NCBI RefSeq assembly: GCF_001412595.2
Contig: NZ_CP012640.2
Coordinates: 3,348,001 to 3,412,000 of the forward strand
Length of the DNA stretch: 64,000 nt
Direction of reading: 5' to 3'
Origin: Massilia sp. WG5
Lineage (GTDB): Bacteria > Pseudomonadota > Gammaproteobacteria > Burkholderiales > Burkholderiaceae_D
Below the pieces are notes generated by a model that saw only the letters and a list, made by a program, of their open reading frames with translations, was not told the origin of the DNA and ran no database searches. Below, piece by piece: positions 30,484 to 39,526 of the stretch; position 1 is the stretch's first letter, and each line of letters starts with the position of its first letter. The position numbers were made by a program, and so were the translations under genes.

Positions 30484-32244
30484 ATGTCCCGCATCGGTCT
30501 TGGTCTCGTCTTCGTCCTCGCCTCCGGCAGCGCACTTGCCGCAGCACCTGCCTGGGTCGCACGCAGCGACGCCTACACCCAGCCCGTCCTGAAGGACAGC
30601 GGCAAATACCATCCCGAGGGATCGACGCAGCTGGGCGACGAGAGCTTCGACACCATGGTCGCCGACTTCAAGCCGCGCGACTACGAGCGCGAACTGGCCG
30701 ACACCGAAAAGCGCCTGCTCGAGCTGCGCCGCCAGCGCAGCGCCGAGAAGGACCCGAAGGTGGGCCAGGACCTCGACATCCTGATCGACTCGCGCGAAAA
30801 GCAGATCGCGAGCATGAAGCTGGAGCGCCAGTACCTGCTGGACTACACCAACGTCGGCGAGCTGGTGTACGGCGGCCTGCGTTCGCTGCTCGACCCGCGG
30901 AATAAACCCGAGCGCCAGAAGCTGGCCCTGGTGCGCCTGAAGCGCTACGCCGGCCTCGAACCCGGGTTTACGCCGATCGCCACGCTGGTGCGCGCCCGCA
31001 CCGAGGAACGCCTGGCCAACAAATCCCTGATCGGTCCGTATGTGGGCGAGGTCGAGGAAGCGCTGAACAACAACGCCACTTACCTGGACGGCATCGAGAA
31101 CCTGTTCAGGCAGGCCGGACTGGAAGGCTGGGAAGCCGACTTCGCCGCCCTGCGCCGGCAGGTCAAGGACTACGACGCCTTCGTGAAGAGCCGCATCCTG
31201 CCGCGGGCGCGCAAGGACGTGCGCCTGCCGGAAGCGATCTACGTGAACCGCCTGCGCAACGTCGGCGTCGACATCGCGCCGGAACAGATGATCGAGCGCG
31301 CCAGCTTCGACTTTCAGGAAGTGCGCGACCAGATGCAGGTGGTGGCCAACACCATCGCCGCCCAGCGCGGCCTGCCCTCGAGCGACTACCGCGACGTCAT
31401 GCGCGAACTGAAGAAGACCTCGATCCCGCCGGACCAGCTGCTGTCCTTCTACCGCGACCGCCTGAAGGACATCGAGGGCATCATCCGCCAGCACCAGCTG
31501 GTGACCCTGCCCACGCGCGAGGCGAATATCCGCACCGCGACGCCGGCCGAGGCGGCGCGTACGCCGGCGCCCTTCATGAATCCGCCGCGCATGATCGGCA
31601 ATACCGGGGAATACGGCGAGTTCGTGATTCCGCTGTCGAACCCGAACGCGAAGTCGAAGGAAAAGATGAACGACTTCGACTTCGCCGCCATGTCCTGGAC
31701 CCTGGCCGCGCACGAGGCGCGCCCGGGCCACGAGCTGCAGTTCGCGTCGATGGTGGAACAGGGCATGTCGGTGGCGCGCGTGCGCTACGCCTTCAACAGC
31801 ACCAACGTCGAAGGCTGGGGCCTGTATTCGGAAGCGCTGGTGCTGCCCTACATGCCGCCCGAAGGCCAGCTGGTGTCGCTGCACGCGCGCCTGCTGCGCA
31901 TGGCGCGCGCGATGCTGGACCCGCAGATCAACCTGGGCCGCATGACGCCGGAAGAAGCGAAAAGCTTCTTGATGAAGGAAGTGGTGCTGTCGGAGCCGTT
32001 CGCGCAGTCGGAAGTGGACCGCTATTCCTACCGCAGCCCGGGCCAGGCCACCGCCTACTACTACGGCTACGTGAAGCTGCGCGCCTTGAAGACCCTGGCC
32101 GAGATCGAGCTGGGCGACCGCTTCAATCTGAAGGCCTTCAACGATTTCATTATCGCCCAGGGCATCCTGCCGCCGCAGCTGATGAAGGAGGCGGTGCGGC
32201 GCGACTTCATTCCGTCGCAGAAAGCCAGGGTGGCGGCAAACTGA
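30484..32244 (+). CDS. DUF885 family secreted metallopeptidase-like protein
   Basis: A 586-residue protein with a signal peptide (cleavage after ALAAA, about residue 20). The motif AAHEARPGHELQ (H410, E411, H416) is the zinc-binding HExxxxH-type signature of the DUF885 family, and EGWGLYSE, about 40 residues on, supplies a third acidic ligand. Family members act as periplasmic or secreted peptidases in the cases that have been studied. It begins 18 bp after the terminator and has AAAGGAAAC upstream. It may process peptides connected with the neighbouring receptor, which is an inference. Confidence 0.8.
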   Translation: MSRIGLGLVFVLASGSALAAAPAWVARSDAYTQPVLKDSGKYHPEGSTQLGDESFDTMVADFKPRDYERELADTEKRLLELRRQRSAEKDPKVGQDLDILIDSREKQIASMKLERQYLLDYTNVGELVYGGLRSLLDPRNKPERQKLALVRLKRYAGLEPGFTPIATLVRARTEERLANKSLIGPYVGEVEEALNNNATYLDGIENLFRQAGLEGWEADFAALRRQVKDYDAFVKSRILPRARKDVRLPEAIYVNRLRNVGVDIAPEQMIERASFDFQEVRDQMQVVANTIAAQRGLPSSDYRDVMRELKKTSIPPDQLLSFYRDRLKDIEGIIRQHQLVTLPTREANIRTATPAEAARTPAPFMNPPRMIGNTGEYGEFVIPLSNPNAKSKEKMNDFDFAAMSWTLAAHEARPGHELQFASMVEQGMSVARVRYAFNSTNVEGWGLYSEALVLPYMPPEGQLVSLHARLLRMARAMLDPQINLGRMTPEEAKSFLMKEVVLSEPFAQSEVDRYSYRSPGQATAYYYGYVKLRALKTLAEIELGDRFNLKAFNDFIIAQGILPPQLMKEAVRRDFIPSQKARVAAN

Positions 32245-32314
32245 GCGGTGCGCCGGGAGCCCCGGGTTTTGGGTATCGTGGACGCCATCAGTCATTCACA
32301 GGACGGAGGATTCC

Positions 32315-32419
32315 ATGCGTAAGATGATCATGATGGCCATTGCCGGCTTTCTGCTGAAAAAAGTACAGTCGAAGTTCGCGAAACAGACCTACCAGGGCAA
32401 TCCGGTACGGCGCTACTGA
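32315..32419 (+). CDS. Microprotein, 34 aa, basic with a hydrophobic N terminus
   Basis: A 34-codon frame starting MRKMIMMAIAGFLLKK and ending in the arginine-rich tail NPVRRY. GGACGGAGGA lies six bases before the ATG, one of the best ribosome sites in the window. A short hydrophobic helix followed by a basic tail suggests membrane association. No known family is recognised with certainty. It stands between the DUF885 and dehydrogenase genes in the same direction. Confidence 0.55.
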   Translation: MRKMIMMAIAGFLLKKVQSKFAKQTYQGNPVRRY

Positions 32420-32536
32420 GGCCGCGGCCGGCGCGCCGAGCGTGCGCCGGTCGACTGAGCCTTGGGTTCACAATAGCTCTCCGGGCGCGCGGGCCAGGAG
32501 GTCCGCAGGCGCAACACCGATGGACGGAGGGCAACG

Positions 32537-33553
32537 ATGCAGGCTTACCAGATTCTTCCCGGCGAAGGCATCGACGGGCTGCAGTGCGTGGAGTTTCCTG
32601 ACCGTGAGCTGGGCACCGGAGAGGTCCGGGTGCGCGTGCATGCGGTGTCGCTGAACTACCGCGACCTGATGGTTGCGGGCGGTAACTACCTGGTCAATGT
32701 CGACGATCCGATCATCCCCTGCTCCGACGGCGCCGGCGAAGTGCTGGAGGTGGGCGCGGGCGTGAGCCGGGTGCAGGTGGGCGACCGCGTGGCCGCCTCC
32801 TTCTTCCCCTACTGGCAGGACGGCCCGACGGGCCCGGACAAGATCCGCCACGCGCTGGGCGGCGATATCGACGGCATGCTGGCCGAGCAGGTCGTGCTGC
32901 CGGAGGACGCGCTGGTGAAGATCCCGCCGGGGATGAGCTTCGTCGACGCCTCCACCATGCCCTGCGCCGGCGTGACCGCCTGGAACGCGATCTTCGAGTC
33001 CAGCAAGGACATCCGTCCGGGCGACACCGTGCTGCTGCTGGGCACGGGCGGCGTCTCGGTGCTCGGCCTGCAGCTGGCCACGGCCGCCGGCCTGCGCACC
33101 ATCATCACCTCGTCCAGCGACGAAAAACTACAGCGCGCCCGCGAACTGGGCGCGCATCACACGATCAACTACCGCAGCTTCCCGGAGTGGCAGGAAGAGG
33201 TGCTGCGCCTGACCCACGGGGTCGGCGCCCACGTGGTGCTGGAAGTGGGCGGGCAAGGGACCGTCAACCGCTCGGTGGCGTCGACGGCGATGGGCGGCAG
33301 CGTCGCCATCATCGGCGGCGTCAGCGGCTTCGGCGGCGAGATCAATCCCGCGACCTTGCTGGCCGTCGCCAAGCGCATGGTCGGCATTTTTGTCGGCAGC
33401 CGGACCATGCTGGAACAGGTGCTGCGCTTCGCCGACACCAGCGCCCTGCAGCCGGTGGTCGACCGCGTGTTCACCTTCGGCCAGGCGAAGGAAGCCTACC
33501 GCCACATGGAATCGGGCTCGCACTTCGGCAAGGTGGTGATCGCGGTGAGCTGA
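32537..33553 (+). CDS. MDR-family NAD(P)-dependent alcohol dehydrogenase/quinone oxidoreductase
   Basis: A 338-residue medium-chain reductase. The GroES-like part has SLNYRDLMVAGGNY and PCSDGAGEVLEVG, and the nucleotide site is VLLLGTGGVSVLGLQLA near residue 170. The four structural-zinc cysteines of classical alcohol dehydrogenases are absent, and the usual catalytic-zinc cysteine is an asparagine (LNYRDL), so it is probably a zinc-free oxidoreductase. The substrate is unknown. GGAGGGCAACG precedes the ATG. Confidence 0.8.
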   Translation: MQAYQILPGEGIDGLQCVEFPDRELGTGEVRVRVHAVSLNYRDLMVAGGNYLVNVDDPIIPCSDGAGEVLEVGAGVSRVQVGDRVAASFFPYWQDGPTGPDKIRHALGGDIDGMLAEQVVLPEDALVKIPPGMSFVDASTMPCAGVTAWNAIFESSKDIRPGDTVLLLGTGGVSVLGLQLATAAGLRTIITSSSDEKLQRARELGAHHTINYRSFPEWQEEVLRLTHGVGAHVVLEVGGQGTVNRSVASTAMGGSVAIIGGVSGFGGEINPATLLAVAKRMVGIFVGSRTMLEQVLRFADTSALQPVVDRVFTFGQAKEAYRHMESGSHFGKVVIAVS

Positions 33554-33560
33554 GGCGCGC

Positions 33561-34340
33561 TCAACGCCGCTCGATCCTGACCAGTTCGATCTCGAACAGC
33601 TTCGGCCACAGCTTGCCCGTCACGTACAGGTGGTGATGCTTGCCGTCCCAGGCGATGCCGTTCAGGACGGCGTCCGGCGAGGCGGTGCCGCGCTGGGCCG
33701 GCGGCAGCAGGCCGCTGAGGTCGATCCAGCCGACCACCTTGCCGCTGGCCGGGTCGATGCGCGCGATCACGTCCGTGCCCCAGACGTTGGCGAAGATCTC
33801 GCCGTCGACCACTTCCAGCTCATTCAACTGGGTGATCGGCTTGCCGTCGGCGGTCACGCTGATGCGGCGCCGTTCTTCCAGCGTCTTCGGGTCGAGGATC
33901 CGGATCTCGGCGCTGCCGTCGCTCATGTAGACGTTCTTCGCGTCGCTGGCCAGGCCCCAGCCCTCGCCCTTGTAGTTGAAGCGGCCTTTCAGCGCGAAGG
34001 TCCTGGCGTCGAAGATGAAGCCGACGTTCGACTGCCAGGTCAGGCTGACGATGGTGTCGCCCACCGGGGTCGAGCCTTCGCCGAAATACTGGTCGGCCAG
34101 GTCCTTCTTCTGCAGCACCTTGCCGGTCTTGAGGTCGACCTTGCGCAGCGAGGACTGGCCCTTCTGGCCGGTGCTCTCGTACAGTTGGCCATCCTTGATG
34201 AACAGGCCCTGCGTGAACGCCTGCGGGTCGTGCGGGTAGGTGTTCTTGACCACGAAGCCGTACAGCGGAATGGCGGCCTGGGCGAGGTTCGCGCCGACGA
34301 GGGCGGCGGCGGCGAGCGCGAAGGATGCGAGTTTCTTCAA
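33561..34340 (-). CDS. Glutaminyl-peptide cyclotransferase (bacterial beta-propeller type)
   Basis: A 259-residue exported protein. After a signal peptide (cleavage after LAQA, about residue 21) the blocks YPHDPQAFTQGLFIKDGQLYESTGQ, YFGEGSTPVGD, GEGWGLASD and the C-terminal NGIAWD are those of the five-bladed glutamine cyclotransferase family. These enzymes turn N-terminal glutamine into pyroglutamate. The best start is a TTG at 34340 with CAGGAG eight bases upstream; a long open extension upstream is a composition artefact. It is convergent with the dehydrogenase. Confidence 0.85.
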   Translation of the reverse strand: MKKLASFALAAAALVGANLAQAAIPLYGFVVKNTYPHDPQAFTQGLFIKDGQLYESTGQKGQSSLRKVDLKTGKVLQKKDLADQYFGEGSTPVGDTIVSLTWQSNVGFIFDARTFALKGRFNYKGEGWGLASDAKNVYMSDGSAEIRILDPKTLEERRRISVTADGKPITQLNELEVVDGEIFANVWGTDVIARIDPASGKVVGWIDLSGLLPPAQRGTASPDAVLNGIAWDGKHHHLYVTGKLWPKLFEIELVRIERR

Positions 34341-34430
34341 GGTGGTGACTCCTGGATCGGTGACGGCATAGTATGCCAGCAACGCGGCGGGGCCACCATC
34401 CGCTGCAAGCGATGTTAAGCTGGCGCCATC

Positions 34431-34856
34431 ATGCAAAAGAAGATCCTGACTTACCTGGCCCTGCCGCCCGGCAGCGAGCTGCCCGCGCTCGAACACCTGG
34501 CGCCCTTCCTCGCCATCGTGCTGGGCGAAGAAGAATCCGACGAATTGTGGCAGGCGGAAACCGCGCGCTGGCTGGTGGCGTCCGGCTGCCGCTATGTGCT
34601 GGCCTGGGGCAAGGATTGCGAAGCCTGGCAGGAAGCCGTCGACGAAGCCAACCTGGAAGCCTTCGATTACGAGGACATTCCCGAGGAAGACCGGGTGCTC
34701 ACCACCCGCCACGAGGACGAGGAGCGCGAGGAAGTGTTCTGGTTCGCCAAGCACCGCGCCGCCCACCCCGGCCACAGCTTCAAGGCCACCGTCATCCTCG
34801 ACATCGCCTCGCTCAGCCGCAAGGAAGAGATTGAAGCGGAGTACGCCGACGCCTGA
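34431..34856 (+). CDS. DUF7684-like acidic protein
   Basis: A 141-residue acidic protein. The pattern W-V-A-S-G-C-R-Y-V-L-A-W-G followed by DEANLEAFDYEDIPEEDRVLTTRHEDE and EEVFWFAKHRA matches what I recall of DUF7684 proteins from Burkholderiales. The function is unknown. It has no signal peptide and is probably cytosolic. It is divergent from the cyclotransferase gene, with 90 bp between starts. Confidence 0.7.
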   Translation: MQKKILTYLALPPGSELPALEHLAPFLAIVLGEEESDELWQAETARWLVASGCRYVLAWGKDCEAWQEAVDEANLEAFDYEDIPEEDRVLTTRHEDEEREEVFWFAKHRAAHPGHSFKATVILDIASLSRKEEIEAEYADA

Positions 34857-34915
34857 GCGGGCGCGGGCCGGGCACGCGTGCGCGGCGCTGCCCGCCTGGC
34901 GCGGTAGGATGGGCG

Positions 34916-35548
34916 ATGGACACCAACACCCTTCTCCGCATCGACGTCTGGAGCGACTATGTCTGCCCCTTCTGCTATCTCGAATTGCCGGCCCTGCAGC
35001 GCCTGCAGCAGCGGTTCGGCGCGCAACTGACGGTGGTCTGGCGCGCCTTCGAGCTGCGTCCCGATCCCAAGCCCACGCTCGACCCCGACGGCGACTACCT
35101 GCACGACACCTGGAACCGCGCCGTCTATCCGATGGCCGAACAGCGCGGCATGCTGTTGCGGCTGCCGCCGGTGCAGCCGCGCAGCCGGCTGGCGCTGGAA
35201 GCGGCCGCCTTCGCCGAGTCCCACGGCCGCTTCGCCGCCATGCACGAAGCCTTGTTCCGCGGCTTTTTCGCGCAGGGCCGCGACATCGGCGACCTCGAGG
35301 TGCTGTGCGCGATCGGCCAGGATGCCGGCCTGGACGCCGGGGCCCTGCGCCAGGCGCTGCAGGAAGGCCGGCATACGGCCGGGGTGCTGGACGACGAGCG
35401 GCTGGCCCAGGCGCTGGGCGTGTCCGGCGTGCCCATCCTGTTCCTGCGCCGCGCCGACGCGCCATGGGAACAGGCGCTGCCGCTGCGCGGCGCCGTCCCC
35501 TATGAGACCATCGAACTGGCGGTGCGCCAGCTGCTGGGGCAAGCGTGA
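34916..35548 (+). CDS. DsbA-family thioredoxin-fold oxidoreductase (FrnE-like)
   Basis: A 210-residue protein without a signal peptide. The N terminus has IDVWSDYVCPFCYLE (redox or GSH-binding C-P-F-C at about residues 17-20), a helical insertion and the cis-proline GVPILFL near residue 167. This is the FrnE or 2-hydroxychromene-2-carboxylate isomerase-like branch of DsbA, usually cytosolic. The substrate cannot be predicted. Confidence 0.82.
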   Translation: MDTNTLLRIDVWSDYVCPFCYLELPALQRLQQRFGAQLTVVWRAFELRPDPKPTLDPDGDYLHDTWNRAVYPMAEQRGMLLRLPPVQPRSRLALEAAAFAESHGRFAAMHEALFRGFFAQGRDIGDLEVLCAIGQDAGLDAGALRQALQEGRHTAGVLDDERLAQALGVSGVPILFLRRADAPWEQALPLRGAVPYETIELAVRQLLGQA

Positions 35549-35617
35549 GGCGGACTGCCCCGCTTTGCGTTAGCATGCGCTCTGCAATCGCCTGAATCGC
35601 TGGAGAAAGGAACCGAC

Positions 35618-36646
35618 ATGGACAGTATTGACCTCGAAGTGCTGCACGCCTGCGCGCAATGGATCCGGGACGGTTTCCAGTGCGAGTACGTGACCGTGGT
35701 GCGCACCTGGGGTTCGAGCCCGCGGCCGGAAGGCGCGACCATGGCGATCCGGGCCGACGGCCTGGTGGTCGGCTCCGTCTCCGGCGGCTGCATCGAGGAC
35801 GACCTGATCGCCGCCGTGCGCGAAAAAGGCATTACCCGCACCAAGCCGGAAGTGGTTACCTACGGCATCTCGGCCGACGAGGCGCACCGCTTCGGCCTGC
35901 CCTGCGGCGGCACGATCCAGCTGGTGGTGGAGCCGCTCGGCCCGCACAGCCGCATGGAAGAATTGCTGGCGCTGGCCCAGCGCCGCGTCCTGAGCCGCCG
36001 CACGCTGCAGCTGGAGACCGGCGCGGTCGAGCTGTCGCAGGCCTCGGCGGACGACCAGCTGCGCATGGCCGACGGCTTTCTCGTCACCGTGCACGGGCCG
36101 CGCCTGCGCATGCTGATCATCGGCGCCGGCCAGCTGTCGCAATTCCTGGCGCAGATCGCGATCGGGCTCGAATACCAGGTCACGGTGTGCGACCCGCGCG
36201 AAGAATACCGCGGCAGCTGGAGCCTGCCGGGGGTGGAGGTCGTGCATGCGATGCCGGACGACGTCGTGCTCGACATGAAGCTCGACAGCCGCAGCGCCGT
36301 GATCGCGCTGACCCACGACCCCAAGCTCGACGACCTCGCCCTGATGGAAGCGCTCAAGACCGAGGCCTTCTATGTGGGCGCGATCGGCTCGCGCGTGAAC
36401 AATGCGCGGCGCCGCGAGCGCCTGCGCGAGTTCGATCTCAGCGAAGCGCAAATCGCGAAGCTGCACGGCCCGATCGGCATCTACATCGGCAGCAAGACGC
36501 CCTACGAGATCGCGGTCTCGATCCTGGCCGAGCTGACCGCGGTGAAGAACGGCGTCGCGCTGCCGGTCCAGATGTCGGTGGAAGGCGGCAAGGCGCTGGC
36601 CGGCAATCTGCCGGACAATCCGCTGGCGCACTCACTGGCTGCCTGA
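35618..36646 (+). CDS. XdhC/CoxI family molybdenum-enzyme maturation factor
   Basis: A 342-residue protein. The N-terminal XdhC part has TVVRTWGSSPRPEGATMAI and GSVSGGCIEDDL, and the C-terminal Rossmann part has LIIGAGQLSQFLAQIA and YVGAIGSRVNNARRRERL. Proteins of this family bind molybdenum cofactor and help sulfurate and insert it into xanthine dehydrogenase-like enzymes. No xanthine dehydrogenase subunits are next to it, so its client is elsewhere. GGAGAAAGG precedes the ATG. Confidence 0.88.
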   Translation: MDSIDLEVLHACAQWIRDGFQCEYVTVVRTWGSSPRPEGATMAIRADGLVVGSVSGGCIEDDLIAAVREKGITRTKPEVVTYGISADEAHRFGLPCGGTIQLVVEPLGPHSRMEELLALAQRRVLSRRTLQLETGAVELSQASADDQLRMADGFLVTVHGPRLRMLIIGAGQLSQFLAQIAIGLEYQVTVCDPREEYRGSWSLPGVEVVHAMPDDVVLDMKLDSRSAVIALTHDPKLDDLALMEALKTEAFYVGAIGSRVNNARRRERLREFDLSEAQIAKLHGPIGIYIGSKTPYEIAVSILAELTAVKNGVALPVQMSVEGGKALAGNLPDNPLAHSLAA

Positions 36647-36660
36647 GCTGGCAGCCTGAT

Positions 36661-37278
36661 TCAGCCTGCCTTCAGCAGCAGCACGGCCAGCACCAGCATG
36701 GTGGCCCCCGTAAACGCTTCGATCGCGCGCCAGACCGCCGGCCGGCCCAGCACGAAGGCGCAGCGGCGCGCCAGCAGGCCGAGCGCGCAGAACCACAGCA
36801 GCGAGGCCGTCATCGCACCGGCCGCGAAGGCGCTGCGGTGCCCTGCCGCCAGGCTGCCGCCGACCGCCCCCAGCAGCACCACGGTATCCAGGTAGACGTG
36901 CGGATTCAGCAGCGACATCGCCAGCACCGTGAGCAGCGCGCGGCGGCGGCTGACTTGTCCGGCTTCCTGCCCTGCCGGCGTGGCGGCGCCGCCGCGCCAG
37001 GCGCTGGCCCAGCAGCGCAGGCCATACCACAGCAGGAATGCGGCGCCGCCGTGGCGCGCGGCCGCCAGCAGCCAGCCTGACGACTCGACCAGCTTGCCGA
37101 GTCCGGCCATGCCGAGCGCGATCAGGGTGATGTCGACCAGCACGCAGGCCGCCACCGTCAGTCCCACGTGCCGACCGCTGACCCCGGTGCGGATCACATG
37201 CGCGTTCTGGGCGCCGATCGGCATGATCAGGCTCGCCCCCATGCCTAGACCCTGTAGAAATACCTGCTGCGAAAACAT
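36661..37278 (-). CDS. argO: ArgO-type arginine exporter (LysE family)
   Basis: A 205-residue membrane protein with about six transmembrane segments. The N terminus MFSQQVFLQGLGMGASLIMPIGAQNAHVIRTG is the LysE/ArgO signature and LLNPHVYLDTVVLLGAVG the second block. It exports arginine and related basic amino acids. GGAGGAAGC precedes the ATG at 37278. It is divergent from an ArgP homologue, the usual regulator, and the shared intergenic region has a matching inverted repeat. Confidence 0.88.
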   Translation of the reverse strand: MFSQQVFLQGLGMGASLIMPIGAQNAHVIRTGVSGRHVGLTVAACVLVDITLIALGMAGLGKLVESSGWLLAAARHGGAAFLLWYGLRCWASAWRGGAATPAGQEAGQVSRRRALLTVLAMSLLNPHVYLDTVVLLGAVGGSLAAGHRSAFAAGAMTASLLWFCALGLLARRCAFVLGRPAVWRAIEAFTGATMLVLAVLLLKAG

Positions 37279-37343
37279 GTTCTTGCTTCCTCCATGCGTG
37301 AATGCAGAGAGGATCGCTGCCCGGCGCCGAATCTTCAATTACA

Positions 37344-37377
37344 TTAACGAAATCTAAGCTATCGTAAATTTCGCTAA
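37344..37377. promoter_or_regulatory. Inverted repeat in the argO/argP intergenic region (probable ArgP operator)
   Basis: TTAACGAAAT (37344-37353) and ATTTCGCTAA (37368-37377) are inverted repeats with nine of ten positions matching and a 14-base spacer, in a markedly AT-rich stretch. The right arm ends three bases before the argP start codon. The size and position suit a LysR-type regulator binding both promoters. Confidence 0.6.
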
Positions 37378-37380
37378 CCC

Positions 37381-38271
37381 ATGAAGATCGATCCACGCCG
37401 CAGCGAGGCCTTCCTGGCCGCCATCGACAGCGGCAGCCTGGAAGCGGCGGCCGGCCAGCTCAGCATCACACCATCGGCCGTGTCGCAGCGCATTTCCGCG
37501 CTCGAGCAGGACCTCGGCACGCCGCTGCTGATCCGCACCCGTCCCTGCCGCCCGACCGCGCCCGGCATGCGCCTGCTGCAATTCCTGCGCCGCCGCGCCC
37601 TGCTGGAAGCCGAGTTCCTGGCCGAGGTGGAAAACGACGCGCCGCCGGTACGGGTGCCATTGGCCGTCAACAACGACACCCTCGCGACCTGGCTGTTGCC
37701 GGTGCTGGCGCCGGTACTGGCCGAGGAACAGCTGCTGGTCGAATTCGTGCTGGACGACCAGTGGCACACGTTTACCCTGCTGGAACAGGGACGCGCCCTG
37801 GCCTGCATCTCCGGCGAACCGGAACCGATGCGCGGCTGCACGGTGACGCCGCTGGGCCGCATGCGCTACCGGCTGGTGGCCTCGAAAGACTTCGCGCAGC
37901 GCTGGTTCCCCGGCGGTTTTACGCGCGAGGCCGCCAGGAAAGCGCCGGTGGTCGTGTTCGACCGCAAGGATTCCCTGCAGGCGGGCTTCCTGCTGCAGCA
38001 TTTCGGCCTGCCCGAGGGGGCTTACCCCTTCCACTATGTGCCGGCCAGCGACCCGTTCGCCGATACGATCCGGCTCGGCATCGGCTACGGCATGCTGCCG
38101 CTGGAGCAGTGCGCGGCGCTGCTGGCATCCGGCCTGCTGGTCGACCTGACGCCGGCGCTGCACGTGGACGTGTCGCTGCACTGGCATGCCTGGCGGATCC
38201 AGCCGCCAAGGCTGGAGCGCATGGGTGCGGCGCTGGTCAAGGGGGCGCGGGCGGTGCTGCTGCAGGCCTGA
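37381..38271 (+). CDS. argP: LysR-family regulator, ArgP type
   Basis: A 296-residue LysR regulator. The N-terminal helix-turn-helix spans about residues 7-65 (SEAFLAAIDSGSLEAAAGQLSITPSAVSQRISALE) and an effector-binding domain follows. The sequence, including RPCRPTAPG and VNNDTLATWLLP, matches ArgP (IciA), which activates argO in response to arginine and lysine. The divergent argO supports this. No ribosome site is visible before the ATG. Confidence 0.88.
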   Translation: MKIDPRRSEAFLAAIDSGSLEAAAGQLSITPSAVSQRISALEQDLGTPLLIRTRPCRPTAPGMRLLQFLRRRALLEAEFLAEVENDAPPVRVPLAVNNDTLATWLLPVLAPVLAEEQLLVEFVLDDQWHTFTLLEQGRALACISGEPEPMRGCTVTPLGRMRYRLVASKDFAQRWFPGGFTREAARKAPVVVFDRKDSLQAGFLLQHFGLPEGAYPFHYVPASDPFADTIRLGIGYGMLPLEQCAALLASGLLVDLTPALHVDVSLHWHAWRIQPPRLERMGAALVKGARAVLLQA

Positions 38272-38409
38272 AAGCGCCACGTCCTCAGGGCTTTGGCAGG
38301 CGCTGTACGTAGAAATTTGTTACAAAGCCATGTCCGCGTGATACGCTCCTGCCGCGTTGAATACGCAGGCGCCAGCACAGGCGCACGGAACGATACGATG
38401 GAGAAGAAC

Positions 38410-39069
38410 ATGAAACGCCTGTTAGCTGCCGCCGCCATCCTGGCGAGCTTCGCCCAAGCCGCCTTTGCCGGCGAGATCACGCTGTTTACCGACAACGATT
38501 TCCGCGGTGCGCGCGTCACCATCAACCGCGACGCCTACAACCTGGCCGACATCGGCTTCAACGACCGCGCCTCCAGCCTGATCGTGCGTTCGGGCGTGTG
38601 GCAGCTGTGCGAGCACAAGGACTTCGGCGGCTACTGCGCCGAGTTCGGCCCGGGCGAATACCGCGAACTGCCGCGCTTCAACGACAGCATCTCATCGGCG
38701 CGCGAAGTCACGCGCGGCGGCCGCGGCTACGACCGCGACGAGCGCCGCGGCGGTCCGGGCTGGCGTGACCACGACGAGCGCCGCGGTGACTGGCGCGGTG
38801 ACGATCGCGGCGGCCCGCGCGGCGACGCCGTCCAGCTGTTTGCCGGCCCGCGCTTCGAAGGCGCCGCCGTCAGCCTGTCGGGCGACTTCCGCTCGCTGAA
38901 CGAGGTCGGCTTCAATGACCGCGCCGTCTCGATCATCATCAACGAAGGCCGCTGGGAATTCTGCGAGCACGGCGACTTCCGCGGCCAGTGCGTGGTGTTC
39001 GGCCCGGGGCGCTATCCCTTCCTGGAGGGGATGAACAACCGCATCTCGTCGATGCGCCGGGTGCGCTGA
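38410..39069 (+). CDS. Exported protein with two beta/gamma-crystallin domains
   Basis: A 219-residue protein with a signal peptide (cleavage after AAFAG, about residue 20). Two similar domains follow: residues 20-105 (ITLFTDNDFRGARVTINRDAYNLADIGFNDRASSL) and 140-219 (VQLFAGPRFEGAAVSLSGDFRSLNEVGFNDRAVSI). Each carries the NDRAxS motif that resembles calcium-binding N/D-x-S/T-S sites. A linker of about 35 residues rich in Arg, Asp and Gly joins them. Function may be calcium binding or surface stability. The start at 38410 has GGAGAAG seven bases upstream, better than the ATG at 38398. Confidence 0.82.
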   Translation: MKRLLAAAAILASFAQAAFAGEITLFTDNDFRGARVTINRDAYNLADIGFNDRASSLIVRSGVWQLCEHKDFGGYCAEFGPGEYRELPRFNDSISSAREVTRGGRGYDRDERRGGPGWRDHDERRGDWRGDDRGGPRGDAVQLFAGPRFEGAAVSLSGDFRSLNEVGFNDRAVSIIINEGRWEFCEHGDFRGQCVVFGPGRYPFLEGMNNRISSMRRVR

Positions 39070-39082
39070 GCGCGCTGCAGAT

Positions 39083-39526
39083 TCAATTAAAGATGCCGCT
39101 GCGCGGCGCCGCTTCGCCCTCCAGCAGCGCGCGCAGGGTAAACCGCATCGGGTAGATCTCCGACGGCGCCTTGCCGAGCTCGCTGGCGGCAGAGGTCTTG
39201 TAGCGCAGCGGGGTTTTTTCGCCGTGCACGGCATAGACATGGGTTCCGCCGGCAAACAGGCTGGCGCAAGCGATCTCGAGGCCCTCATCGGTCGACAGGC
39301 CGACGATGCCGACAAATTGCGTGCCGTCGGCGGTGACGAAATCGGCGGCGACCGACAGCGAACTGGCATCGCCGGGAATCGTGGAGCGGTCGAGCGGCCG
39401 GACCGAGGTCTCGTCCTGGCCGTCATCCCCTTCCTCGTCCATGGCGAATTCCCAGATCGTGCAGGCGTCCAGGTCCTCCGACGTGAGGGCGTCGATCGGT
39501 TTGCGGGTTTGCAGTGCGGACTTCAT
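39083..39526 (-). CDS. Hypothetical acidic protein (147 aa)
   Basis: A 147-residue soluble protein, acidic in its first half (DEEGDDGQDE) and more balanced after, with a probable beta-sheet core (TQFVGIVGLSTDEGLEIACASLFAGGTHVYAVHG). No family is recognised. It is convergent with the crystallin-domain gene, 13 bp apart. An upstream palindrome at 39590-39607 may be its operator. Confidence 0.6.
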   Translation of the reverse strand: MKSALQTRKPIDALTSEDLDACTIWEFAMDEEGDDGQDETSVRPLDRSTIPGDASSLSVAADFVTADGTQFVGIVGLSTDEGLEIACASLFAGGTHVYAVHGEKTPLRYKTSAASELGKAPSEIYPMRFTLRALLEGEAAPRSGIFN

